Shown: in pieces, positions 41,663 through 50,823 of the stretch
How the letters are laid out: the number at the start of each line of letters is the position of its first letter
How positions within the stretch are numbered: position 1 is the stretch's first letter
Source: an uncultured Saprospiraceae bacterium
Lineage (GTDB): Bacteria > Bacteroidota > Bacteroidia > Chitinophagales > Saprospiraceae
Assembly: GCA_938015435.1 (NCBI GenBank)
Contig: CALLPN010000016.1
Coordinates: 248,001-312,000 of the forward strand
Length of the DNA: 64,000 bases
Reading direction: 5' to 3'
Notes under the pieces: model-generated
What the model was told of the DNA's origin: nothing
The model's database searches: none
Seen by the model: only the letters and a program-made list of their open reading frames with translations
Made by a program: the position numbers and the translations under genes

Positions 41663-42715
41663 ATGAAGAAAAACACAAAGAGACTGTATAACATCTACAG
41701 CAAAGAAGACTTGCAAGCTCAGCTCGCAAAAGAAGATGGAGATAGAATTGTCTTATCTTTTTATAAGTATGCTCTACTTTCTGACCCAGATCAATTTCGT
41801 GATCAACTCTATTCAGATTTTGACAACCTAGGCGTACTAGGCCGTATATATGTATCTGGAGAAGGTGTCAATGCTCAGATATCAGTCCCTTATCAAGGTT
41901 TTGAATCCTTTGAGCAATTTATCAATGATCACAATGTACTATCAGGTATAAGGCTCAATATTGCTATCGAAAACAAAAACGAATCTTTCTTAAAGCTGAA
42001 AATCAAAACACGGAAAAAGATTGTAGCGGATGGATTAGATGACGCTAGTTTTGATGTGACCAATAGAGGGATTCATCTCGATGCAAAGTCATTCAATGAG
42101 ATCACGGATCGAGAAGATACTGTGGTGATCGATATGCGTAATCATTATGAATCAGAAGTGGGTCATTTTGAAGGTGCTATTACGCCAGATGTAGAGACAT
42201 TCAAAGAGTCGCTACCGATCATAGATGATATGCTCCAAGAGCATAAAGGCAAGAATATAGTGATGTATTGTACTGGAGGAATCCGTTGCGAAAAGGCCAG
42301 CGCATATTACAAGCACCGAGGATTTGAAAAAGTATATCAGTTAGACGGCGGTATCATCGAATATGCTCGCCAAGCGGAAGCCCAAGGGCTCGACAATAAA
42401 TTTAAAGGAAAGAACTTCGTTTTCGATGATCGTATGGGAGAGCGAATTTCAGAAGACATCATCTCTAAGTGCCACCAATGTGGAACGTCTAACGACGATC
42501 ATACCAACTGTGCCAATGAAGCTTGCCATATCCTATTTATACAATGTACCGATTGTGGTGATCAATATGAGGGCTGCTGTTCAGAGAAGTGTAGAGACTA
42601 TAAGCGATTACCACAAGAGGAGCAAGATAAATTGAAGCCTACCATGACGTTTAATGGTACCCTATCGGGTAAGGGAAGATATAAGGCGAAGAGACAAGAC
42701 GAGGAGTTGAGTTGA
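41663..42715 (+). CDS. trhO: tRNA uridine-34 hydroxylase (rhodanese-related TrhO/YceA)
   Basis: The ATG at 41663 gives MKKNTKRLYNIYSK; a longer frame from 41540 begins upstream of the -7 box. TrhO hydroxylates U34 of tRNAs with oxygen. The N-terminal acylphosphatase-like part has YVSGEGVNAQISVP, and the rhodanese-like part has VIDMRNHYESEVGHFEGA and the active-site loop MYCTGGIRCEKAS (Cys about 203). C-terminal cysteines (CHQCG, CTDCGDQ, CCSEKC) form a zinc-finger-like tail. Length 350 is typical. Confidence 0.94.
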   Translation: MKKNTKRLYNIYSKEDLQAQLAKEDGDRIVLSFYKYALLSDPDQFRDQLYSDFDNLGVLGRIYVSGEGVNAQISVPYQGFESFEQFINDHNVLSGIRLNIAIENKNESFLKLKIKTRKKIVADGLDDASFDVTNRGIHLDAKSFNEITDREDTVVIDMRNHYESEVGHFEGAITPDVETFKESLPIIDDMLQEHKGKNIVMYCTGGIRCEKASAYYKHRGFEKVYQLDGGIIEYARQAEAQGLDNKFKGKNFVFDDRMGERISEDIISKCHQCGTSNDDHTNCANEACHILFIQCTDCGDQYEGCCSEKCRDYKRLPQEEQDKLKPTMTFNGTLSGKGRYKAKRQDEELS

Positions 42716-42853
42716 GTTAATAAAGTGTTGAGTAAAGTTGCTGTTGAGCTATTCGATAAGTACAACAACATCATCAACGTATATAATTGGAGTTGTGAAG
42801 TCGATGACTAATGTCAATTCGAATTTCTGCGAAGTCTAGTATTGACTCGACGA

Positions 42854-42881
42854 AGGAGAGATCATCCTCCTTTTAATTTTC
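42854..42881 (+). terminator. Weak hairpin with T-rich tail after trhO
   Basis: AAGGAG, an 8-nt loop and CTCCTT are followed by TTAATTTTC. The stem is only 6 bp. Confidence 0.35.
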
Positions 42882-42915
42882 TTTCTCCACATATCTTTTA
42901 AATTGCACAATTATC

Positions 42916-44424
42916 TTATTCATCCTGTTTTATCAACACCGAAGAACCAATTATCACACCATCTTTCAACATTCTAATAAAGTAACTACCACTTACTAAA
43001 TCAGATACATCCCAGACAACACCTTGATCTTGTCCAGAGACGTCTAGACTATGTATAAAATTACCTTGTATATCATACAGTTGATAGGTAACATGATCCA
43101 ATTTATTCTGATTAATATAAATATGATCAATGGTAGGGTTAGGGTAGATTTGAATGTCTGCAGTCCAATCCGACTCTGTCCATTGGACATTGACTAGACT
43201 ATCACCGACTACTTCTCCAGATTCATTGATCTTGAGAAGCCAACCATGAAATCTTCCCATTCCACGTGCTACTCCACCAAGCAAATATTGCCCATCAGAG
43301 GTTGCTATTATATCATGGAAATTATTTTCGTCATTCCGAGCATTAAAAAATGAATAATCTCTTTGCCATATCTGTTCACCTTCGTCATCTACTTTGACTA
43401 CTCTCCCTACTTGACTAAATGAATCTATCGTGGCATCTGATCTAACAGCAACTGTACCATATAAAAAATGATTAGCTTCATGTGAAGCTACAATCCTACC
43501 ACCAGACAATCCACTAGAAGCTGGAAAGCCATAGTTTTTTGACCACAATATTTCACGATCATCCAAGTGATATCGAAGTATACTATGACTAAATGCATAC
43601 GTAGATCTAATTTCGTCCCAATCATATTTACTTACCAACAGAAGCACTTCTTGGTCACCAATCGGCAAGAAATTTTCCACTCGTATATATCCATCTGTCT
43701 TTGGCGTGAAAAATTTACTTAAGACATTTAGATCTCTGTCGTATTCGTATATGGCTAATGAACGATCCCAAAATACATTTCCACCCCTCATCGAACCAAA
43801 AAGAACATAGTTTCCATTGTCTCTTTTGATCATCTGGCCAAAACCAGTAAGACTATCAGTCCTAGTTATATGTTTAGTTTCTCGAGTACCGTTTGGATAG
43901 GTGAAAAATAATCCATATTTAAAACTGTCCACTTCCAATGAATAAGTAGCTACGTACAAAGTCGTATCATTAAATATTAGCATATCGTGTTGAAAAAGCC
44001 CTGGATCGTCTATAGGGAAAGAAACAGAATCTAATATATTTATATGATTGGTGCTCAAATCATATTCAAGTTTATATAAAAGACCATCGCCCTCCAACCC
44101 AAAGATCAACGAATTTTCTTTATAAAAAACATCAAATGATTGTTCTAAAAAACTCCAAGTACTATCAATAGCGAAATACGTATTATTTAATACTCCTCCG
44201 TTATTTTTATCATGTTTTGAGACATGAATACCAACTGTATGGCCAGAAATATCATCTGAATACCCAATGGTATAATATGCATCATCGACTTCGCAAATAA
44301 TTTCATTACGAGTAATATTATCATCGTACCGTATGACTTTATTAAATTCATTTTGAGCATATAGATACATGCTGAAATTCACTAGAACAACCACAAAAAT
44401 GAATCGATATGGATAGTGCGTCAT
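42916..44424 (-). CDS. Secreted protein with T9SS C-terminal sorting domain
   Basis: Signal peptide (YRFIFVVVLVNFSMYLYAQ) and then about 400 residues of repeated strand-rich segments with patterns such as GNYVLFGSMRGGN and GQYLLGGVARGMG, resembling a beta-propeller of the kind seen in large Bacteroidota exported proteins. The final ~80 residues (IQIYPNPTIDHIYINQN ... YDIQGNFIHSLDV ... GSYFIRMLKDG) are a type A T9SS sorting tail. It would be secreted or cell-surface attached. Function unknown. Confidence 0.82.
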   Translation of the reverse strand: MTHYPYRFIFVVVLVNFSMYLYAQNEFNKVIRYDDNITRNEIICEVDDAYYTIGYSDDISGHTVGIHVSKHDKNNGGVLNNTYFAIDSTWSFLEQSFDVFYKENSLIFGLEGDGLLYKLEYDLSTNHINILDSVSFPIDDPGLFQHDMLIFNDTTLYVATYSLEVDSFKYGLFFTYPNGTRETKHITRTDSLTGFGQMIKRDNGNYVLFGSMRGGNVFWDRSLAIYEYDRDLNVLSKFFTPKTDGYIRVENFLPIGDQEVLLLVSKYDWDEIRSTYAFSHSILRYHLDDREILWSKNYGFPASSGLSGGRIVASHEANHFLYGTVAVRSDATIDSFSQVGRVVKVDDEGEQIWQRDYSFFNARNDENNFHDIIATSDGQYLLGGVARGMGRFHGWLLKINESGEVVGDSLVNVQWTESDWTADIQIYPNPTIDHIYINQNKLDHVTYQLYDIQGNFIHSLDVSGQDQGVVWDVSDLVSGSYFIRMLKDGVIIGSSVLIKQDE

Positions 44425-44651
44425 AAGTAGTAAAATGCAATAAACAACACCTTTGAAGATATAGACATAGGTTGTTTTAAATCTAATTAATAGTTGAATT
44501 TAAGAAAAATCGTAGCATCGACTTTCAATTTCAATGATACACTGAGATAATTTGTCGCTAATTATAGGAATTTTGGAATAAATATTGCCCTTTAGAATTA
44601 TTATAGATTCTACGCTGTTAGTAAATTACAGCAATATATAAATCAAATAGC

Positions 44652-45605
44652 ATGTCCAAAAGAACAATACCAGTAGTTGACCTTTCAAAGTTTGTAACCG
44701 GCGATGCCGCTGAGAAGCAAGCATTTGTCAATGAAATCGGAAAAGCATTCCACGAGGTAGGATTTGTAGGAGTAGTCAATCATGGCATACCCAAAGAGCT
44801 TGTAGATGGATTCTACAAGGCTTCTAAAACGTTTTTCTCCCAACCAGTAGCGACAAAGCGCCAATATCAGGTAGAAGGACTTGCAGGGCAGCGTGGGTAC
44901 ACTTCTTTTGGTATGGAGCATGCCAAGCAGAGTAAGGTAGCTGATCTCAAAGAATTTTTCCAGATGGGACAGTTTATGGAGAGAGAGGGTTACGATAAAT
45001 CTGAATATCCAGACAACTTAGCTACCACGGAAACTCCAGAATTTAGCGATTTAGGTAGAGACCTTTATAAAGCTTTTGAAAGCTCTGGAGGTCATCTATT
45101 ACGCGCTATTGCGACTTACCTTGATTTAGAAGAAAACTATTTTGAAGAGAAAATCGACGAAGGACATAGTATCCTCAGGTCTATCCACTACCCTCCTATC
45201 ACAGAGGAGCCAAGAAGTGCGATCAGAGCTGAGCAACATGAAGATATCAATCTTATTACGTTATTAGTAGGTGCATCCGCAGGTGGATTACAGCTACTCA
45301 ATGCGGATAATGAATGGTTAGATATCACTCCAGGAGAAGATGAAATCGTAATCAACGTTGGAGATATGCTGCAGAGATTAACTAATAATTACCTCAAGTC
45401 TACTACCCATCGTGTGGTAAATCCACCCAAAGAACAATGGCACGTACCTAGACTTTCGATCCCATTTTTCTTGCATCCTAAGGCTAATATGGACCTGTCG
45501 TGCTTGGGAGATTGCATTACTGACGAAAGACCGCTTCAATATGAGCCAATCACAGCTGGACAATATTTAGATGAAAGATTGAGAGAGATTGGTCTTAAGA
45601 AATAG
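44652..45605 (+). CDS. 2-oxoglutarate/Fe(II)-dependent oxygenase, isopenicillin N synthase-like family
   Basis: The 317-residue enzyme has the family's DIOX-N opening (IPVVDLSKFVTG, then VGFVGVVNHGIP) and the iron triad: EQHEDINLI for His and Asp, and TTHRVVNPP for the second His; PRLSIPFF holds the 2-oxoglutarate-binding Arg and Ser. Such enzymes oxidise, desaturate or cyclise small molecules; the substrate is unknown. Typical length. Alone in its operon. Confidence 0.85.
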   Translation: MSKRTIPVVDLSKFVTGDAAEKQAFVNEIGKAFHEVGFVGVVNHGIPKELVDGFYKASKTFFSQPVATKRQYQVEGLAGQRGYTSFGMEHAKQSKVADLKEFFQMGQFMEREGYDKSEYPDNLATTETPEFSDLGRDLYKAFESSGGHLLRAIATYLDLEENYFEEKIDEGHSILRSIHYPPITEEPRSAIRAEQHEDINLITLLVGASAGGLQLLNADNEWLDITPGEDEIVINVGDMLQRLTNNYLKSTTHRVVNPPKEQWHVPRLSIPFFLHPKANMDLSCLGDCITDERPLQYEPITAGQYLDERLREIGLKK

Positions 45606-45701
45606 AAAATTACATACACAAAACCATAAGAGTCTAAGTATAAGCATAAAGTAAGACTAAAATGACTTATCTTAGTAGTATCAAATTAAAATCAGATTAC
45701 C

Positions 45702-45923
45702 ATGATATACGTTAATATGCTATTTGGGTTTCCAGGGGGACCAGAAATGTTATTAATTGCATTTGTTGTTTTACTACTTTTTGGTGGTAAAAAATTACCT
45801 GAATTAATGAAAGGCCTAGGAAAAGGTATCCGAGAATTCAATAATGCTAAAGCTAATATAGAGTCTGAAGTAAAAGAAAGCATGAAAGAAATCGACGACA
45901 AAGAGTATAAGAGCAATAGATAA
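45702..45923 (+). CDS. tatA: Sec-independent translocase component TatA
   Basis: The 73-residue protein has a single hydrophobic helix ([12 protein letters not shown]) followed by the hinge [20 protein letters not shown] and an amphipathic/acidic tail, the defining TatA layout. It forms the pore for folded proteins across the inner membrane. No tatC lies in the window. A terminator follows. Confidence 0.9.
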   Translation: MIYVNMLFGFPGGPEMLLIAFVVLLLFGGKKLPELMKGLGKGIREFNNAKANIESEVKESMKEIDDKEYKSNR

Positions 45924-46015
45924 TTGCTGGCTTTCCTAAGAAAAAAATAAAAAATTACAAATACGCTTTTCAGTATTTCTAATCAAATAAGTACATTCAT
46001 TGTACAAAAATTTAT

Positions 46016-46047
46016 AGCCAAGCACTTTAGTGTTTGGCTTTTTTTGT
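46016..46047 (+). terminator. Intrinsic terminator after tatA
   Basis: AGCCAAGCACT and AGTGTTTGGCT (with G-T wobbles) form a stem with a 2-nt loop, followed by TTTTTTTG. A small GTACA/TGTAC dyad lies just ahead at about 45991-46005. Confidence 0.75.
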
Positions 46048-46120
46048 TTGTATTCGAAGCCTGTTTAGTACGATAATTGAAGAAAGAGCATGTTACAGCT
46101 GATTGTATTATCTTTCATTT

Positions 46121-47221
46121 ATGAAATTATTACTCTCTTGTATTCTACTCTCATGTTCGTTACTCGCATTTGGACAGACACCTAATCGACCACAAACGCC
46201 AGTAGAACCCTTTCCCTACTTATCCGAAGCATTCCAATTTGAAAATAAAAAAGTCGGCATCACACTACATGGTACTCTAACCATTCCAAAAGGTGATGGG
46301 CCGTTCCCAACTGCAATTCTCATCTCTGGATCTGGACCTACTGATAGAGATGAGACAATATTTGACCATAAGATCTTCTTAGTACTAGCGGATCATCTCA
46401 CAAGACAGGGAATAGCAGTGCTTCGATATGATGATCGTGGAGTGGGCGAATCCAAAGGTATTCACTATACCGCTACCTCTATGGATCTAGCCAACGATAC
46501 GCAAGCGGCATTCTTGGCTTTAGCAAAGCATGGCCAAATAGATGCAAATCATATAGGTTTGGTTGGACATAGCGAAGGAGGTATGATTGCTCCAATTGTG
46601 GCTAGCAGAATCCCAGCTGTTGATTTTGCCGTGTTACTTGCTGGACCAGGAGTACCGATTGATCAACTTATGGCGGAGCAAAATCGTCAGGTTTATAAAT
46701 CTCAAGGACTTCCAGAAAATGAGTTAATCAGAAACGAAGTATTTAACAAATCACTATATCACATCTTCGATAATGATAGGCCAGTAGCAGAACTCTATGA
46801 TACTTTGCTACCTTTTATTCATGAATATTATGAATCTATACCTGCTGAACATCAAGCATTATTTAGTCCATCAAAAGAGGTGTTCTACATGGCCATAGTT
46901 GGAGGATTATCAAGTCCATGGTTTAGATATTTTTTACAATTTGACCCTGTTCCTTATCTAGAGAAGATACTTTGTCCTGTCTTAGCCGTGAATGGAAGTA
47001 AAGATATTCAAGTGATATCGTCACAAAACCTTAAAGGCATAGAAACTACATTATCTAATGCTGGCAATAGGGATGTAACGATCAAGGAATATGAAGGTTT
47101 GAATCATCTATTCCAACCTTGTGAGGCGTGCACTGTGCAAGAGTATGGAGAGATAGAAGAGACTTTCTCAATTGAAGTATTACAAGATATCTCAATGTGG
47201 ATATTGCAAAAAGTAAAGTAG
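46121..47221 (+). CDS. Secreted alpha/beta-hydrolase (S33-like)
   Basis: The ATG at 46121 starts the signal peptide (MKLLLSCILLSCSLLAFGQT); a TTG at 46103 would lengthen it needlessly. Alpha/beta-hydrolase landmarks: ILISGSGPTDRDE (oxyanion side), VLRYDDRGVGES, and the nucleophile elbow GLVGHSEGGMIAP (Ser at about residue 148), with DHL and HLFQPC near the end for acid and His. The active-site GHSEGG and a ~45-residue lid fit the dienelactone-hydrolase/serine aminopeptidase-like class. Substrate unknown, periplasmic. Confidence 0.85.
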   Translation: MKLLLSCILLSCSLLAFGQTPNRPQTPVEPFPYLSEAFQFENKKVGITLHGTLTIPKGDGPFPTAILISGSGPTDRDETIFDHKIFLVLADHLTRQGIAVLRYDDRGVGESKGIHYTATSMDLANDTQAAFLALAKHGQIDANHIGLVGHSEGGMIAPIVASRIPAVDFAVLLAGPGVPIDQLMAEQNRQVYKSQGLPENELIRNEVFNKSLYHIFDNDRPVAELYDTLLPFIHEYYESIPAEHQALFSPSKEVFYMAIVGGLSSPWFRYFLQFDPVPYLEKILCPVLAVNGSKDIQVISSQNLKGIETTLSNAGNRDVTIKEYEGLNHLFQPCEACTVQEYGEIEETFSIEVLQDISMWILQKVK

Positions 47222-47311
47222 ATAATTCACAGATTAATCTAAGATAAAATCGTTAGCATAATCTTAGCAATTTTGGAATTTAAATTTTATTTCTTTAGAG
47301 TTTAAATTCCT

Positions 47312-47593
47312 CTACTCCTCCTCATCGCTATCCAGCTGATCTACTAGTGACAATACCCATTGTATCACTTTAGGGCTCAAGTACTTCGCAATACCTGCTT
47401 TGCGTTGAGCTGATTTCAGAATATTAATGTTCTTGTACCCTATTGCTCGTTCTTCTGCTTCTTCTATATATTCTTGCCAATCATCAGAGGTATACATATT
47501 GAATTGCCCACGCAAAATGTCAAGGTCGGTAGGGTCATTGATATCGTATGTAGGCATTAGCTTGGAGTTTTCGCAGCTTGAGCTACATTTCAT
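47312..47593 (-). CDS. Hypothetical small protein
   Basis: A 93-residue acidic, helical protein (SDDWQEYIEEAEERAIGYK, then KVIQWVLSLVDQLDSDEEE) with an N-terminal CSSSC that could bind metal or a cofactor. Unknown family. Terminator sequences on either side; read alone. Confidence 0.5.
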   Translation of the reverse strand: MKCSSSCENSKLMPTYDINDPTDLDILRGQFNMYTSDDWQEYIEEAEERAIGYKNINILKSAQRKAGIAKYLSPKVIQWVLSLVDQLDSDEEE

Positions 47594-47654
47594 TTAATCA
47601 GTTAAACTTACACATATTGCATTGAAAACACGAGACTAAAGTCACAAAAACAAC

Positions 47655-47688
47655 GAAAGCCATCTCACAATAAAGTGAAATGGCTTTC
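47655..47688 (-). terminator. Intrinsic terminator after ahcY
   Basis: GAAAGCCAT-TCAC and GTGA-ATGGCTTTC form a 13-14 bp stem (one mismatch), followed on the minus strand by CGTTGTTTTTG. Confidence 0.75.
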
Positions 47689-47713
47689 AATAATTCTATA
47701 TGTAGACTACCTA

Positions 47714-49027
47714 CTAGTATCTGTAATATTCTGGCTTGTATGGACCTTCTTTTGGTACATTGATATAGTCTGATTGCTCAGTAGTCATTTCTTCTAATTC
47801 AACACCGATTTTAGCGAGGTGTAGTCTAGCTACTTTCTCATCTAGGTGCTTAGGTAACATGTAAACTTGATTTTCGTATGCATCAGTGTTATTCCATAAT
47901 TCTAATTGAGCCATCACTTGGTTAGTGAAGCTATTAGACATTACGAATGATGGGTGGCCTGTAGCACATCCAAGGTTCACTAATCTTCCTTCTGCTAATA
48001 CGATAAGGTCTTTACCGTCTACAGTATACATATCTACTTGAGGCTTGATAGTATCTTTAGTATGACCATACTCACCGTTAAGCCATGCCATATCGATCTC
48101 GTTATCGAAGTGTCCGATATTACATACGATAGTCTTATCATTCATCTTACGGAATATATTCTCGTTGATGATATTTTTGTTTCCTGTTGCAGTTACGACG
48201 ATATTAGCATCTTTGATTGCATTTTCCATCTTCTTCACTGCAAATCCGTCCATTGCCGCTTGTAGTGCACATATAGGATCGATCTCAGTAACAGTTACTC
48301 TACATCCTGCTCCTCTTAGAGAAGCTGCAGAACCCTTACCTACATCACCGTATCCAGCTACTACAGCTACTTTACCGGCCATCATGATGTCAGTTGCTCT
48401 TCTGATCGCATCTACACATGATTCTTGACATCCGTATTTGTTATCAAACTTAGACTTGGTTACTGAGTCATTGATATTGATAGCAGGAAGCGGTAATGTA
48501 CCTGCTTCTACCCTTTCATATAATCTATGTACACCAGTAGTCGTTTCTTCAGAGATACCTTTGATAGCATCTACTAACGCAGGGTATGTATCTAATACCA
48601 TGTTAGTCAAATCACCACCATCATCAAGGATCATATTAAGGGGTTTTCCACCTTCAAATCCATGAAGTGTTTGCTCTATACACCACTCAAACTCTTCCTC
48701 GTTCATACCTTTCCAAGCATAAACTGGAACACCTGCAGCAGCAATTGCAGCCGCAGCATGATCCTGCGTACTGAATATATTACAACTAGACCAAGTTACC
48801 TCAGCTCCCATATCTACTAAAGTCTCTATGAGTACTGCAGTTTGGATAGTCATATGAAGACATCCAGCGATACGAGCACCAGCGAATGGCTTCTTACCTT
48901 TAAATTCTTCTCTTAATGACATTAAACCAGGCATCTCAGCTTCAGCTAGAGTGATTTCTTTTCTACCCCAATCAGCGAGGCTTATGTCTTTTACTTTGTA
49001 CTTCAGTTTCGTGTCTGTAGCGATCAT
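47714..49027 (-). CDS. ahcY: S-adenosylhomocysteinase
   Basis: I choose the ATG at 49027 ([14 protein letters not shown]); a longer in-frame start at 49093 would begin upstream of the promoter's -7 box. AhcY splits S-adenosylhomocysteine into adenosine and homocysteine with bound NAD. Landmarks: [54 protein letters not shown] (catalytic lysine region), [17 protein letters not shown] (NAD loop), [16 protein letters not shown] and NVGxF..E-like [11 protein letters not shown]. Length 437 is right. Confidence 0.95.
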   Translation of the reverse strand: MIATDTKLKYKVKDISLADWGRKEITLAEAEMPGLMSLREEFKGKKPFAGARIAGCLHMTIQTAVLIETLVDMGAEVTWSSCNIFSTQDHAAAAIAAAGVPVYAWKGMNEEEFEWCIEQTLHGFEGGKPLNMILDDGGDLTNMVLDTYPALVDAIKGISEETTTGVHRLYERVEAGTLPLPAININDSVTKSKFDNKYGCQESCVDAIRRATDIMMAGKVAVVAGYGDVGKGSAASLRGAGCRVTVTEIDPICALQAAMDGFAVKKMENAIKDANIVVTATGNKNIINENIFRKMNDKTIVCNIGHFDNEIDMAWLNGEYGHTKDTIKPQVDMYTVDGKDLIVLAEGRLVNLGCATGHPSFVMSNSFTNQVMAQLELWNNTDAYENQVYMLPKHLDEKVARLHLAKIGVELEEMTTEQSDYINVPKEGPYKPEYYRY

Positions 49028-49072
49028 CGTTATTTCTATATTAGTAATCAAAAAGGATTTTCTAAAACGCTG

Positions 49073-49103
49073 CAAAGGTAGGATATATTCCACTGATTTA
49101 CAA
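49073..49103 (-). promoter_or_regulatory. Bacteroidota-type promoter of ahcY
   Basis: On the minus strand TTG (49101-49103), a 20-bp spacer, then TACCTTTG (49073-49080) match the consensus exactly; the ATG is 46 bp downstream. It also supports the shorter start of ahcY. Confidence 0.65.
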
Positions 49104-49168
49104 CGTAGTAGTATATTAACCTACAGAACCCATAAGTGTTGTCTAAGAATCGAAAAATCTACTAATTC

Positions 49169-49843
49169 TTACCTTTTACTGACACTAGACGATATATCTT
49201 TTTCTACATCAATCTTTGAAGGTTCGCCAGAGTACCTTAATGTACTTCCTGAGGATACATCGCCCGTTATTGATTTTGTTACTTCCAACTGCGCAGTAGA
49301 TCCGGAACTTACTTCTACATCTACGTCTTGCACTACAAAATCAATCGCTCTAAAACTAGATCCTGAACTTACTTCGATATCGGCCCTTCCTCCATCACCG
49401 TCTAATCTTAATGTGGATCCAGACGAAACTTCAAGATCAAGAAAATCTGTACTCATCGCCATAGTACAACTAGAACCACTCGAAACCTCAAGGTCAAATT
49501 TCTCTGTTTTAATAATACTTTCAACAGATACCGAAGAGCCAGAACTCACTTCTAAATCATCGAAAGACTTGTAGTATATTTTTACTTTAGCGGAAGTCTG
49601 TTGGCCTGTACCCCAATTCCCTTTAATTTTTACAATAAGAGCATTTCCTTTATTCATAATAATGAGATTTTTTTCATCTCCTTTCATAATCTTATATTCC
49701 ACGCGTTCTTCATTAGACTGTATGAGCTCTGCAGAGACACTCCCGGAAACCTCAATCGAATTAAAAGAATCTACTTTTTTGGATTGCGCATTCATTAATT
49801 GACAACACATTAATAGTGTAAATAGATATGTTAGTTTTTTCAT
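49169..49843 (-). CDS. Putative auto-transporter adhesin, head GIN domain (DUF2807)
   Basis: Signal peptide MKKLTYLFTLLMCCQLMNAQ, then ~200 residues of a right-handed beta-helix-like GIN domain in which the motif xLEVSSGSSxx is repeated at least six times (LEVSSGSSVSV, LEVSSGSSCTM, LEVSSGSTLRL, IEVSSGSSFRA, VEVSSGSTAQL, DVSSGSTLRYS). It ends SVSKR. Cell-surface or secreted; adhesion is a name-based inference. Monocistronic. Confidence 0.85.
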   Translation of the reverse strand: MKKLTYLFTLLMCCQLMNAQSKKVDSFNSIEVSGSVSAELIQSNEERVEYKIMKGDEKNLIIMNKGNALIVKIKGNWGTGQQTSAKVKIYYKSFDDLEVSSGSSVSVESIIKTEKFDLEVSSGSSCTMAMSTDFLDLEVSSGSTLRLDGDGGRADIEVSSGSSFRAIDFVVQDVDVEVSSGSTAQLEVTKSITGDVSSGSTLRYSGEPSKIDVEKDISSSVSKR

Positions 49844-50023
49844 GTTGATTTGGTTTTAGATCATAAGTTAATGTAACTAATATACAAAGAGTAGAAATCA
49901 AGGTTGCATTTCAAAAAACAACTATTACAAATTATTCGCAATTTGATGAAATTATAATACTCCTTTAACGATACCGAAAACTATACTGCCATTCTAAGAC
50001 TGTATATCCTTGAGGTTCGATAA

Positions 50024-50695
50024 TTAGAAAAAGTGATACTGAATATCGTCAACAATCCACTGAGCTAAATCAGAAATTGACAAAATATCCTTCTCTAGAA
50101 TGATTCGGTAGTCTTCTTTTGAATAAAACTTCGAAAATAAATGAAGCGCTATATAATAACCATCTTCTTTAGGGTATCCTTGAGCACATTGCTTTAGGTA
50201 TTTAAAGTCCTCTTTTTGAATCGCTTTGGACAATAGTACAGCTATAGGAACTTGCTCTTCATATCCATATGAAATTAATGTATTAGACTTTCTAACCACG
50301 TAAACCTTACAATGCTCTATATCCCAGAGTCTATCAAACGCCAACTCAGTATATGGATCATTTTCTAGGTATATTGAATTTTCAAAAAAAACTTTCAATG
50401 AATCTACACTTATGTATCCATTTGAATCCAAGGAATCCCTTACTCGGTCAAACCTTTTAGGCTTGGTTGACTCTTTTAATCTTAATAATACTCTATACCT
50501 ATTATACACTTCTTGTCTATTGGATATGTCATCCGCTTTAGTATTCAATCTCAATATATGTAAGAGTGAATCCATTTCAACTTCATTTTGAGCTGAAAAT
50601 TTATCTCCTTTATAAATCTGCGCTTCACACTGATGAGAAAAAATTATCGACAAGAAAAGTATAATCGTTAGGTACATCACAATGTTTCTACTCAT
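50024..50695 (-). CDS. Hypothetical secreted protein
   Basis: A signal peptide (MYLTIILFLSIIFSHQCEAQ) starts a ~200-residue, mostly helical protein with no catalytic motif I recognise; it contains many Arg/Asp and a Cys in QCAQGYPKED. No neighbours suggest a job. Confidence 0.62.
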   Translation of the reverse strand: MSRNIVMYLTIILFLSIIFSHQCEAQIYKGDKFSAQNEVEMDSLLHILRLNTKADDISNRQEVYNRYRVLLRLKESTKPKRFDRVRDSLDSNGYISVDSLKVFFENSIYLENDPYTELAFDRLWDIEHCKVYVVRKSNTLISYGYEEQVPIAVLLSKAIQKEDFKYLKQCAQGYPKEDGYYIALHLFSKFYSKEDYRIILEKDILSISDLAQWIVDDIQYHFF

Positions 50696-50759
50696 CTAAC
50701 TTTAACGACACTAATAAAATTGTATCTGTAGTTAACCAAATGTTGCGATGGATTTTAAT

Positions 50760-50798
50760 AAAAAAAGAGGCACTCCAACGAGTAGCCTCTCTTTTTTG
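50760..50798 (-). terminator. Intrinsic terminator after the peroxidase gene
   Basis: GAGAGGCTACTC and GAGTGCCTC arms with a GTTG loop, followed on the minus strand by TTTTTTT. Confidence 0.8.
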
Positions 50799-50823
50799 AA
50801 CTTTCAATTATTATCTGTAATTA

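Noticed and set aside
49028..49093. Longer N terminus of AhcY and a SAH-type riboswitch before it
   Set aside because: The extension runs into the promoter; the leader is only ~46 bp and shows no folded riboswitch.
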